Below, in pieces: positions 39,001-47,349 of a DNA stretch of 64,000 nt. The stretch covers positions 2,264,674 through 2,328,673 of the forward strand of contig NZ_LZNS01000001.1 in NCBI RefSeq assembly GCF_001984575.1. Reading direction: 5' to 3'. Position numbers and translations under genes: made by a program. This stretch comes from Streptomyces sp. MP131-18. GTDB lineage: Bacteria; Actinomycetota; Actinomycetes; Streptomycetales; Streptomycetaceae. The notes beneath the pieces were generated by a model. It saw only the letters and a program-made list of their open reading frames with translations. It was not told the origin of the DNA and did not search any database. The first letter of the stretch is position 1; each line of letters starts with the position of its first letter.

Positions 39001-39133
39001 AGATCCTCCGAGTGATGGTGGCGAGAGCCACGCATCATTCTTGGGCCCGGCCACGGCACTGGACAGCCTTCCCGCTGTCCGGAACACGTTCCGAACAGGT
39101 GGCGGCGACCACGGAGGCCACCGCCACCCGCAC

Positions 39134-39322
39134 TCACACGGCGACGTACCGGATCAACGCGTCCCAGGCATCGGACGGAACGGACAGCACCGGCCCATCC
39201 ACCACCTTCGAATCACGCACGGGCACGATGCCGGTGACCGCGGCAACCCCCGGCGCCCACTCGACGCACCCGCCGCCGTCCCCGTTGCTGTAACTCGACT
39301 TGACCCACTCAGCGTCCGACAT
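39134..39322 (-). CDS. DUF397 small protein (second copy)
   Basis: This 62-residue protein shows the DUF397 core EWVKSSYSNGDGGGCVEWAP followed by VPVRDSK and a C-terminal AWDALIRYV. DUF397 proteins partner with XRE regulators in actinomycete development and antibiotic control. It overlaps the preceding DUF397 gene by 14 bases and is clearly a duplicate of it, differing at only a minority of positions. Confidence 0.88.
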   Translation of the reverse strand: MSDAEWVKSSYSNGDGGGCVEWAPGVAAVTGIVPVRDSKVVDGPVLSVPSDAWDALIRYVAV

Positions 39323-39515
39323 GCCGAACCAACGCCTCCCAGGCATCCAACGGAACGGCAAGGGTCGGGCCATCCGTCACCTTCGAATCACGGACCGGAA
39401 CCACACCGGACACGACGGCAACCCCCGGCGCCCACTCGACGCATCCACCGCCGCCCCCATTGCTGTAACTCGACTTGACCCACTCAACGCCGGAGAGGTC
39501 AGGGGTGTTGCTCAT
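39309..39515 (-). CDS. DUF397 small protein (first copy)
   Basis: This 68-residue DUF397 protein (GVEWVKSSYSNGGGGGCVEWA, then VPVRDSKVTDGP) overlaps the end of the XRE regulator gene by four bases (ATGA). Such pairs resemble the WhiJ-type modules in which the small protein modulates the DNA-binding partner. Confidence 0.9.
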   Translation of the reverse strand: MSNTPDLSGVEWVKSSYSNGGGGGCVEWAPGVAVVSGVVPVRDSKVTDGPTLAVPLDAWEALVRHVGR

Positions 39516-40342
39516 GCGGGCAGGGCCTCCATTACTGATCGGATGAACGTTGCGGTCTCACTCGGCGACAGCGCGTGCGACCGGAGCAGGTCGTACGCGT
39601 GCAGCCGGGCGTTGACGCGCTCCCGGTCCTCCATCAGGGTCCCGGAGTCGATGCTCTCCTCGTAGGCGAAGGTCGCACCGTCCTTGAGCGTCATCAAGGT
39701 CAGTGTGCCCCCGAGCAGGGCGTGTTCGCCATGGTTGAAGGGCAGGAGCTGCACCACGCTGGTGGCGGTGTTCACCGCATCGATCAGGGCGGACAGCTGA
39801 GCCCGCATCACGGCTGGACCGCCGAGTGAGCGACGGATGGCTGCCTCGTCGAGGACCACCGAAACGTCCGGTGCGTTGTCGCCGATGAGCAGGCGCTGCC
39901 TGCTCAGCCGGGCGGCCACCTTCTGCTGCACGTCTTCCTCGGTGGCCTTGGGGTTCGTGGCGCGGAATAGGGCCTGCGCGTAGTCGCGGGTCTGGAGCAG
40001 GCCGGGCACCAGCAGACCGGCGTACTCGCGAATAGTGCGGGCGCGGGACTCGATCTCCATGCGCCGCCGGTACTGCTCTGGATGGATTTCGCGGCTGACC
40101 AGTCCGTAGAGCCGGGTGAAGTGACCATCCGTGTCGAACACCCGGTCAAACTCTTCGGACAGGCCGGGAGGCGGTATTGACTCGGCCGTCTCGATCCGCG
40201 CCAACTGGCTCTTGCTACAGGGCACTTCTCCGGCCAGCGCGGCCAGCGAAAAATCGGCGTTCATGCGATGCCTGCGCAGGTCCGCTCCGTAGAAGTGCCG
40301 CGCGGAGCGGTCCGGCGTCAGCTCGCCGGGCTCGAATGTCAT
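39512..40342 (-). CDS. XRE-family regulator with DUF5753 domain
   Basis: This 276-residue protein has an N-terminal helix-turn-helix (DLRRHRMNADFSLAALAGEVPCSKSQLARIETAE, about 21-54) and the long C-terminal region beginning IREYAGLLVPGLLQTRDYAQALF that defines DUF5753 regulators. It is cotranscribed with two DUF397 genes. A divergent small Cys-containing gene lies 121 bases upstream, and the shared gap must hold both promoters. WhiJ-like modules of this type govern sporulation and secondary metabolism in Streptomyces; the target here is unknown. Confidence 0.93.
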   Translation of the reverse strand: MTFEPGELTPDRSARHFYGADLRRHRMNADFSLAALAGEVPCSKSQLARIETAESIPPPGLSEEFDRVFDTDGHFTRLYGLVSREIHPEQYRRRMEIESRARTIREYAGLLVPGLLQTRDYAQALFRATNPKATEEDVQQKVAARLSRQRLLIGDNAPDVSVVLDEAAIRRSLGGPAVMRAQLSALIDAVNTATSVVQLLPFNHGEHALLGGTLTLMTLKDGATFAYEESIDSGTLMEDRERVNARLHAYDLLRSHALSPSETATFIRSVMEALPA

Positions 40343-40463
40343 ATGCCTCCCCGTCCCATCAAACCTGTCGGGACCTACCCCTCCTGTGCAGGGGCTTTCC
40401 CACTGCGTAACGCTAGAGACACGTCAAGTAGTTGGGCAACCCACCTCAGGGAGGAAAACCCCC

Positions 40464-40784
40464 ATGACCCCCCTCGTCGAGACCGTGGCCGCTCCGGCCC
40501 GGCCGTGCTGCCGGCTGTGCGCGGCGCCCGGAGAATATGGCGCGATTCTGCCGTCGGTGCCGTACTCCGGGCTCTGCCAGGACTGCATCACCGCGGCACG
40601 GCCGACACGGGCCGGACTCGAACAGGCGGTGGTGATCGTCGCGCGCCAGACCCTCGCGGAGGCCGAGGCACTGGCGCTCCCCCTGGCCACGCCCGACGAG
40701 CTGACGTACCACGTCTGCGTTCTGAAGCGCAGCCTGTGCGGCATGCTGCAACTTTTCGCCGTGGTGAAGGGCAACCGGCGGTGA
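40464..40784 (+). CDS. Small cysteine-containing protein of unknown function
   Basis: This 106-residue protein has CCRLC and, 23 residues on, CQDC, spaced like a zinc ribbon, then an alpha-helical region. No catalytic motif is visible. It follows GGAGG, is divergent from the XRE regulator, and overlaps the next gene by four bases. Similar small genes often flank XRE/DUF397 modules, which is the only clue to function. Confidence 0.72.
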   Translation: MTPLVETVAAPARPCCRLCAAPGEYGAILPSVPYSGLCQDCITAARPTRAGLEQAVVIVARQTLAEAEALALPLATPDELTYHVCVLKRSLCGMLQLFAVVKGNRR

Positions 40785-41032
40785 CCTCGGGAGAGAACGG
40801 CGTGCTGGTGTCGGTGGAGGTCGACGCCGGGACCGTGCGGCGCGGCGATCAGATCATGCTGGGGGGCCAGGTGTTCATCGTGCTGGACATGGCCGCGATG
40901 CGCGGCGGCGCACGGCGGCTCCAGTTCGCGTCGGGCGAGTCACTGACAATGCTCCGGACCACCGTCCTATGGGCCGCCCGCCGAGTCGACCCCCGCCTCA
41001 AACGCCGCCGCCTCCCCGGCCCCCCGGCGTGA
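40781..41032 (+). CDS. Small protein of unknown function coupled to the Cys-containing protein
   Basis: This 83-residue protein starts with GTG overlapping the preceding stop (GTGA). The sequence (VSVEVDAGTVRRGDQIMLGGQVFIVLDM) predicts a small beta-barrel, and the C-terminus is strongly basic (RRVDPRLKRRRLPG), suggesting nucleic-acid binding. I do not recognise the family. Confidence 0.7.
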   Translation: MTSGENGVLVSVEVDAGTVRRGDQIMLGGQVFIVLDMAAMRGGARRLQFASGESLTMLRTTVLWAARRVDPRLKRRRLPGPPA

Positions 41033-41109
41033 ACGCGAAGGCGTGCATCACATGCTGCTTGACGTTCCATCAGGCAGGCTGTTGAGCTGGATGGGTCTGT
41101 CTTCGTGGG

Positions 41110-43776
41110 ATGGGGTGCTGGGTGTCCGGGTCTGATCTGCGTGCGCTGTTCCGGTCCAACGACCGCGTGCTGAAGGCGGTCGATTTCTTCGCCGACCGGC
41201 AGGGCGAGTGGGCGTCCGTCGCCGAGAGCCTGGTACGTCATGCCGAACGGGTACGTGCGCCCGGGTTCGATGTCGAGGATCTGGAAGCCCCGCGCCGCAA
41301 CGTTCTCGTTTTCTACGGCGTCGGCGGCATCGGCAAGTCGACCCTGTCCCGTGGCGTGGCCGACCGGCTCGCGGACGAGACGACCGGCCGGAAGGACTGG
41401 CCGCCGCTCGACCCGAGCGTGGGCCGCGTACTGCCCCTCCGCATCGACCTCTCCCGCGAGACCGGGGCGGACCTGGAGTCGTTGATGCTGGCTCTGCGGC
41501 TGGCGGTGGCGGAGCTGGGCCGTGCGATGCCGGCCTTCGACGTCGCCTTTCAGCGCTACTGGCACACCACACACCCGGGCGAGCCGCTGGATGAATACCT
41601 GCGGCGCCGGACGTGGTTCAGTCGGCTGCCCGGCTCCGGCACCATCTCCCAGCAGATGCAGTCGGTGCTCGCCGACGCCGCCGCGGCCATTGCTTTCCCC
41701 GGCACTACCGGATCGCTGGTCGGTCTCGGCCTGCGGTCGCTGGTGGGCGCGCTGCGCGACCGGCGCCACCGCGTGCGGGCGCTGGCCGGCTGCCGGCGGC
41801 TGACCGACCTGCTGGAGGCCGAGCCCAACCAGGACACGCTCAGCTACTTCGCTCACCTGCTCGCCTGGGATCTGTCGCAGCTCCCGGAGGAGCACCGCGT
41901 CACGCCGGTCGTTCTGCTGGACACGTTCGAGGACGTCGGCCACCGGGGCCACCGGGATCTGGAGAAGCTGATCCAGCGCGTGGTGTGGCTGATGCCGAAC
42001 GCACTGTTCGTCATCACCGGCCGGAACCGGCTTCAGTGGACCGACGCGGCCTTCGAGGGACAGCTGGACTGGGCGGGCCCGGAGTTCTGGCCGCAGCTCG
42101 TCGGCGGCGTCCACGAGGAACCCCGGCAGCACACGGTGGGGTACCTGTCCGCCGAGGACTGTGAGATCTACCTGCGCGAGCGGCTGACCATCGGCGGGGA
42201 GCCGCTGCTGGACGACCGTTCGCGCCACTTGATCACCCGGAACTCCTATGGCCTGCCGCTCTACCTCGACCTCGCCGTGATGCGGTTCCTGGACCTGTAC
42301 CGCCGCAACGGACGCACACCTGCGGTGCACGAACTCGACCTCGACTTCCCCGCCCTGGTCGTCCGCACCTTCCGCGACCTGCCGCCGGAGACACGACGGG
42401 TCCTTCGCTCGGTGAGCCTGCTCGACTTCTTCTCGATCAGCCTGGCCACCGCCGCCTCCGGCCTGGACCACGATGCTCCCGCGATGGACCTGGTCGAGCG
42501 CCCCTTCGTCGACGCCGACCCGGCCGCCCCCTGGCCGTTCCGGCTGCACGACCTGATCCGCGAGACCGTCCGGGAGGCGGACTCCACCAGCGAGGACCGC
42601 TGGAGCGACGCCGACTGGCAGCGGGCAGCCTTACGCACGTTCCATGCCCTGGGCGGCGAGGCGGACCGGGACCGCACCCGGCTGGTGGCCTCCCTCCGCC
42701 AGGGACTGCGGCTGGCGAACGAGTACCGCCTCGACCTCGGCTGGCTGGAAGAGGCCGCCTTCCAGTACGTGGCGGACTCCCTCTGGGAACCCCTCGGTGC
42801 GGCGGGGACCGATGTGAACGACTCGGCCTCGATCACCACCCCGGCTCACGCGCTGTCGGTGACGCTGGTCGCCATCGCCGACCGGCAGCGCCGACACCGC
42901 AGCCTGACCGCCGAAACGCTGCGGGCGGTCCTCGCCTCCGGCCAACTACCGGCGGTGCTACGCGAGCTGCCGCAATACTTCCTCGCCGAGTGTGACCGGG
43001 ACCTGGGCAACTTCCAGGCTTCCCTGGCCGGCATGCAGCAGGTCATCGGCGTCGGGGGCCGCCTGGCCGCGACGGCCGCCCGTGGACAGGCCCACCTCGC
43101 CCGCCGGGTGGGGCGATTCCCGCAGGTCCGCGACGCGGCCGAGACACTGGGCGCCGAGGGCCGACGTGACCGCGTTCTGGGCGACCTGTGGTGGAGCCAG
43201 GGCGCCATCGCGCCGGCCTGCTCCTCCTATGCCGCCGGCCGGGACGAGGCCCTGAGCACGGGACAGCCCGGCGAGGCTGCGCTGTCGCAGGCGTGCCTGG
43301 CCTTTGCCGCTGCCTTCCAGGACCGGCCACGGGCCGCGGAACAGATCAGTCGAGCACACGAGTTGCTGGGACAGGCAACCATACGCTGGGCGGAGATCCA
43401 GGTGCGGATCGCCGAGCTGGTGCGGGATGCGGGCATGGCACCGGATCTGCCGGAACGCGCCGAGCAGGTGGCCGCCCTGGCCCAGGAAGCCGGACTCAGC
43501 TCCTCCGTCGCTTACGCGCACCTCGCCGGCTGCTTCCACGCCGCGGTCCTCGGCTCACCCTCCCTGCTGGCGGAGGCACGGGACCGGCTGCGCGCCTCGG
43601 TGCGGGGCGAGGAGTTCGCCTACCTGCTGGAGCTGGCCCACCTCATGGCAGGGGACCCGCCGCCCCCCGGGCTGCCCGCCGCACAGTGGCTGGACGGCAG
43701 GCAGCAGACCCAAGCCCGATGGACGGCGCTCGTCGCCGACCGGCAGCGGGAAGTCGCTGCAATCAGAGGAGATTGA
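41110..43776 (+). CDS. STAND-type NTPase with helical repeat C-terminus
   Basis: This large protein of about 888 residues has a P-loop NTPase domain (LVFYGVGGIGKSTLSRG near residue 66, Walker B VVLLDTFEDVG near 275, sensor-like LFVITGRNRLQW) followed by a winged-helix-like region and about 400 residues of TPR-like helices. This layout matches signal-transduction ATPases (STAND) used in regulation, defence or programmed death. A TTA codon lies at 42631-42633, so synthesis may depend on bldA. The start is uncertain: ATG 41110 or GTG 41122. A kinase-fold gene follows 4 bases later. Confidence 0.82.
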   Translation: MGCWVSGSDLRALFRSNDRVLKAVDFFADRQGEWASVAESLVRHAERVRAPGFDVEDLEAPRRNVLVFYGVGGIGKSTLSRGVADRLADETTGRKDWPPLDPSVGRVLPLRIDLSRETGADLESLMLALRLAVAELGRAMPAFDVAFQRYWHTTHPGEPLDEYLRRRTWFSRLPGSGTISQQMQSVLADAAAAIAFPGTTGSLVGLGLRSLVGALRDRRHRVRALAGCRRLTDLLEAEPNQDTLSYFAHLLAWDLSQLPEEHRVTPVVLLDTFEDVGHRGHRDLEKLIQRVVWLMPNALFVITGRNRLQWTDAAFEGQLDWAGPEFWPQLVGGVHEEPRQHTVGYLSAEDCEIYLRERLTIGGEPLLDDRSRHLITRNSYGLPLYLDLAVMRFLDLYRRNGRTPAVHELDLDFPALVVRTFRDLPPETRRVLRSVSLLDFFSISLATAASGLDHDAPAMDLVERPFVDADPAAPWPFRLHDLIRETVREADSTSEDRWSDADWQRAALRTFHALGGEADRDRTRLVASLRQGLRLANEYRLDLGWLEEAAFQYVADSLWEPLGAAGTDVNDSASITTPAHALSVTLVAIADRQRRHRSLTAETLRAVLASGQLPAVLRELPQYFLAECDRDLGNFQASLAGMQQVIGVGGRLAATAARGQAHLARRVGRFPQVRDAAETLGAEGRRDRVLGDLWWSQGAIAPACSSYAAGRDEALSTGQPGEAALSQACLAFAAAFQDRPRAAEQISRAHELLGQATIRWAEIQVRIAELVRDAGMAPDLPERAEQVAALAQEAGLSSSVAYAHLAGCFHAAVLGSPSLLAEARDRLRASVRGEEFAYLLELAHLMAGDPPPPGLPAAQWLDGRQQTQARWTALVADRQREVAAIRGD

Positions 43777-43780
43777 CCCC

Positions 43781-44710
43781 GTGGCGAACTACACCACGCT
43801 CGACCAGATCGACGTGCCAGTGCTGGCCGGTCGCTACGGCATCGAGCAGCCGAAGCTGACGGGTCTGACCGGCGGCGCCGCCAACTCCAGCTTCCGCGTC
43901 TCCAGCCCGAGCGGCGAGTTCGTCCTCACCGTCCTGGACAACCACGATGCCCACAGCGCTCAGCGCCTGGCCGTGCACACCCAGGCGCTGTTCCGTCTGG
44001 GCATCCCCACCACCGAGGTCGTGCCCGCCCGCGACGGGTCGCTGACCGTTCCCTTGGGCGACTCCACGGCGATACTGAAGAGGTGGGTGGCCGGTGAGGT
44101 GATCGAACCGCTGCCGGTGGCCCTGCTTCCGGAGGCGGGCCGCGCCCTCGCGCAGCTCCACCTCCTCGACCCCGCCTCGTCCGGCCTCGAAGAAGTCCCG
44201 ATCGGCACCCGGCGCCTCTCCCCGGCTCACCTGGAACGCATCCCGCAGTTCGAGGACCGCGCCTTCGCCGACTGGCTGACCACCGGACTGCGCCGCGTCC
44301 GTGCCGCCGAGAGCGAGGCCCGACGGCAACCCAGGATCGTTCACGGCGACCTGTTCGCCGACAACCTCGTCGTCAGCGAGAACTCTCGGCTGACAATTCT
44401 GGACTGGGAGACGGTGTCCCTCGACGACCCGCTTCTCGACCTGGGTATGGCCGCCGTCGGCCTCGCGCAGGAGAACAACATGCTCATTCCCACGCGGGTG
44501 CGAGCCCTGGTCGACGGCTATTGCTCCGTCATTCCCCTGACCGACCAGGACGCCGCCACGCTGCCCGTGGAGATCGAGCACGCCGCCTTGATCATCGCTT
44601 TCCACCGCTACTTCCGGCACAACATCCGCTTCCCCGATCCGGACAAGCGGACCGCTCACCGCGCCTTGATCGACTTCGTGAACTCGATCGACGGCGCTAC
44701 GCCGGTGTAA
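43781..44710 (+). CDS. APH/homoserine-kinase-II-like phosphotransferase
   Basis: This 309-residue protein has the aminoglycoside phosphotransferase fold. The catalytic loop VHGDLFADNLVV and the metal-binding ILDWETVSLDDPLLDLGM are clear, and LTGGAANSSFRVSSPSGEFVLTV is the N-lobe nucleotide loop. Its layout is closest to ThrB2-type homoserine kinases and choline kinases, but the substrate is unknown. The GTG start follows GAGGAG. It lies 4 bases after the STAND NTPase gene, so the two are cotranscribed, and a joint role seems likely. Confidence 0.85.
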   Translation: MANYTTLDQIDVPVLAGRYGIEQPKLTGLTGGAANSSFRVSSPSGEFVLTVLDNHDAHSAQRLAVHTQALFRLGIPTTEVVPARDGSLTVPLGDSTAILKRWVAGEVIEPLPVALLPEAGRALAQLHLLDPASSGLEEVPIGTRRLSPAHLERIPQFEDRAFADWLTTGLRRVRAAESEARRQPRIVHGDLFADNLVVSENSRLTILDWETVSLDDPLLDLGMAAVGLAQENNMLIPTRVRALVDGYCSVIPLTDQDAATLPVEIEHAALIIAFHRYFRHNIRFPDPDKRTAHRALIDFVNSIDGATPV

Positions 44711-44731
44711 GACTTCGGCATACTTCTTCGC

Positions 44732-45093
44732 ATGGGGCGGATACGCGGGGTGACCGTGGTCGGGGCGGCCGGGTTCGCGGGGTGGGGGTGGTGGCTCGGG
44801 CAGCGGCTCGCCCGGCGGTTCGTGGTGACCCTGGACCCCGAGACCGGTGCCACCGGGGCCTTGACCATCTCGGGCTATGGGTCACTCCCCAAGCACTCCT
44901 CAGCGCCGCGCTGGTGCTGCTGGTCGCCACCGTCCTCCGGCGGCGACGGGTCGATATCCGCATCGGGTTCGCCGCCTGGCGGAAGCGGCCCGCGGCGCTG
45001 TCGCTGGTCATGCCGCTCTGGGCCGCCTGCTGGTCTTCTGCCGCCCGACCGGACCCCGCCCCTGACGCGGCGGGCGGCGGGCCACCGGCGTGA
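44732..45093 (+). pseudogene. Frameshifted small membrane-protein gene
   Basis: Coding character begins at ATG 44732 (MGRIRGVTVVGAAGFAGWG, a hydrophobic N-terminus) and runs to about 44875. It then moves to another frame, which encodes a clear membrane helix (QALLSAALVLLVATVLRRRR) and ends at 45093. Both segments have strong GC third-position bias only in their own frame. A single -1 shift near 44870-44885 would join them. It may be a true pseudogene, a sequencing error or a programmed shift; no slippery heptamer was evident. Confidence 0.55.
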
Positions 45094-45136
45094 ACGGGAG
45101 CGGACGTGGGAGCGGGCGTGGGAGCGGGGAGAGGGG

Positions 45137-46621
45137 TCAGAAGCCCCACTGTGATTCGGAGATGTAGTAGCAGTCGCTGTATGCCGTGCCGTCGGTCAAC
45201 TCCCAGCTGCCGTAGAACGGCGAGACCGACCCGTCCGACGGCGCGCGGACCACGACCTCGTACGAGCCGGCCGGCAGCTCCAGCGTCAGGGTGGGACGGT
45301 CGATGTCCGAGGCGCACGCCGAGCCGCCGTAGCCGCCCAGGAGGTCGTTGTGTGTGGTGCAGCCCTCGCAGGGGCTGACCCGCTGTGTGCCGGTCTCCTC
45401 GCCGCTGTAGAGCACTTCCAGCGCCTCGGGCGAATCGTTGATGATCTCCACCGTGACCGAGCCGCCCGAGGTGCTGCCCGCCTCCGTGGGCGGGGGGAGT
45501 TCACCGGCTGCGCCCGCCTGGATCTCGTCGATCTCGATGGCGACGAGCAGGTCCGACGCCCGGTCAATGCGCGCGTCGTCCGGGTGGTAGGTCACCAACT
45601 CCTCAAGGGCCTCCCGGGCTTCGGCGTACTCCTCCCCTTCGTAACGGGCCTCCCCGCACGCGAACAGCGCATCGGGCAGCACCCCCTCGGCGCGCCCGGC
45701 CAGCTCGTCCGCCTCCGGCCCCGCCCTCCGGTCCGGCAGGGTGGTCAGCCCTTCGAGGGCGGTCAGCGTCTCGCAGGGGCGCCCGTCGGCCATGGGCGTG
45801 GTGGCCGTGTCGAACATGGCGTTCAGCCGGCCGGGGACCTCCTCGGCCGCCGGGGTGTCCGGGTGTTCGTCCCGGACCGTCATGTACTGCTCGAACGCTT
45901 CGTGATAGCGGCCGACCTGCCCATCGGCGGTCCCCTGGTCCAGCAGCATGGCGGCGTGGTCCAGGCGCAGTTCGGCCAGCCGGTCCTCGGCCGCGGGCCA
46001 GGGCGGCTCGCCATCGTGACGGTTCAGGTAGATGTTGTAGTCGGAGATCGCCTGCGGCAGGGCGCCCTGCTCCGCCGCTTCCTCGCCGTTGAGCAGGAAG
46101 CGGCAGGAGATGCGGCCGGCGCGGGCGTCGGCCACCGCCGGACTGAGCGTGAACTCGTAGCGGCTCGCCGCCGCCCGGTCGTAGTGCACCTGGGCCTGTT
46201 CGCAGTCCCCGGCCGCATGAGCGTCCTCCGCCTTCGCCAACTCGTCCGCCGACGCGCCGCGGTAGATCACGAGGCCGGCCGCGACCAGGGCGAACAGCGT
46301 CGCGCCGACCGCCACCGGCAGCCACGCGCGAGAGGTCGCCTCGGGGCCGCGCCGGCCCACGTGCCGGCCGAGTAGCCGGGCGTCGGCGACCATGACGGCC
46401 AGCCACAGCACGTAGACCACGCCCCAGAACAGGGGCGTGTCACTGGCGTTGAGCGCGTTGGCCAGCACCACCAGCAGCAGCGTCACGATCCACGATCCCA
46501 CCGCCCTGCCCCACAACCGCAGGTAGAGATAACCCGCGCCCAGGCCACTGGCGTTGCATAACGCCGCGATCAGCCCTCGGCGCCGGTCCTCCCGCGAACC
46601 GGGCCCATTGATGACCATCAT
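45137..46621 (-). CDS. Membrane-anchored protein with TPR-like extracellular region
   Basis: This 494-residue protein has three N-terminal membrane segments (SWIVTLLLVVLANAL, FWGVVYVLWLAVMVA, LPVAVGATLFALVAAGLVIY), then a long region with alternating helices and conserved tandem patterns (AGDCEQAQVHYDRA, GRYHEAFEQYMTV, EEYAEAREALEEL) typical of TPR. The end is a beta-rich domain with several Cys. The family is not known to me. The start at 46621 was chosen by the GGGGGCGAC before it; the frame extends slightly upstream. Confidence 0.75.
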   Translation of the reverse strand: MMVINGPGSREDRRRGLIAALCNASGLGAGYLYLRLWGRAVGSWIVTLLLVVLANALNASDTPLFWGVVYVLWLAVMVADARLLGRHVGRRGPEATSRAWLPVAVGATLFALVAAGLVIYRGASADELAKAEDAHAAGDCEQAQVHYDRAAASRYEFTLSPAVADARAGRISCRFLLNGEEAAEQGALPQAISDYNIYLNRHDGEPPWPAAEDRLAELRLDHAAMLLDQGTADGQVGRYHEAFEQYMTVRDEHPDTPAAEEVPGRLNAMFDTATTPMADGRPCETLTALEGLTTLPDRRAGPEADELAGRAEGVLPDALFACGEARYEGEEYAEAREALEELVTYHPDDARIDRASDLLVAIEIDEIQAGAAGELPPPTEAGSTSGGSVTVEIINDSPEALEVLYSGEETGTQRVSPCEGCTTHNDLLGGYGGSACASDIDRPTLTLELPAGSYEVVVRAPSDGSVSPFYGSWELTDGTAYSDCYYISESQWGF

Positions 46622-46709
46622 GTCGCCCCCACCCCGTAGCCGAAGTTGCCGACTTGTACGACACTCACCGTCCCCGAAAAGTTGCACGACCGCCGGTCAG
46701 GGGGCGGCC

Positions 46710-47189
46710 TCAGCCGGGGAAGCGCACGGCGGAACGGCGGCGGGCGCGCAGGATGTCGCGGACGGCCGCCATCGGGAAGAGGACGAGGGTCCAGAGGAGC
46801 ATCATGGCCACGGGGATGCCGAAGAGGAGCGCGGCGAGGACGAGATCGCCCTCGGAGGCGTACCCCTGGTCACCGGCCACGTGGACCGTGGACCCCTCGG
46901 GCACCTCACCGGGCTTGGCGTCGATCCGGCCGTCCCCCGCGGTGCCGTCCGCGAACCGCCAGCTCACGTGGCAGGACGCGGGCGGGCTCGTGTGGCCGCC
47001 GCCGTCGTGACATTGACCGCTGCTCGTGACCGTCGCTTCCTTCGCGCCGAAGTAGTGCACCGGGGCCCCGTCGGACAGCGTGAGTGCCAGCCACACGATC
47101 GCCCCGCTCGCCGCCAGCGTCGCGACGAACTCTCCCAGCTTTTTCCACAGCGTGTCCCACCAGTTGGTGTACTCGGATAAGCGAGACAT
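46710..47189 (-). CDS. Small membrane protein with extracytoplasmic loop
   Basis: This 159-residue protein has one helix near the N-terminus (GAIVWLALTL), a hydrophilic Cys-containing loop with an SCHVSWRFADGT strand, and a C-terminal pair of hydrophobic segments (LVLAALLFGIPVAMMLLWTLVLF). Codon 4 (47178-47180) is TTA. I do not recognise the family. It lies 89 bases upstream of the TPR membrane protein on the same strand, so they may be one unit. Confidence 0.75.
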   Translation of the reverse strand: MSRLSEYTNWWDTLWKKLGEFVATLAASGAIVWLALTLSDGAPVHYFGAKEATVTSSGQCHDGGGHTSPPASCHVSWRFADGTAGDGRIDAKPGEVPEGSTVHVAGDQGYASEGDLVLAALLFGIPVAMMLLWTLVLFPMAAVRDILRARRRSAVRFPG

Positions 47190-47349
47190 GTTCCCCCCAC
47201 ACCTCGGCCACTTCTGCCCTACCCGCGCCGCCCGGCCGCCGACCGCGCTCGAACGCTTGTTGCGGACCTGTGACAACCGCGCCACCGCCTGCGGGGTCGA
47301 CGCGGTGTCGCGGGACATCGCGACGGGGGCAACAGAGAGCGAGCCGCAC

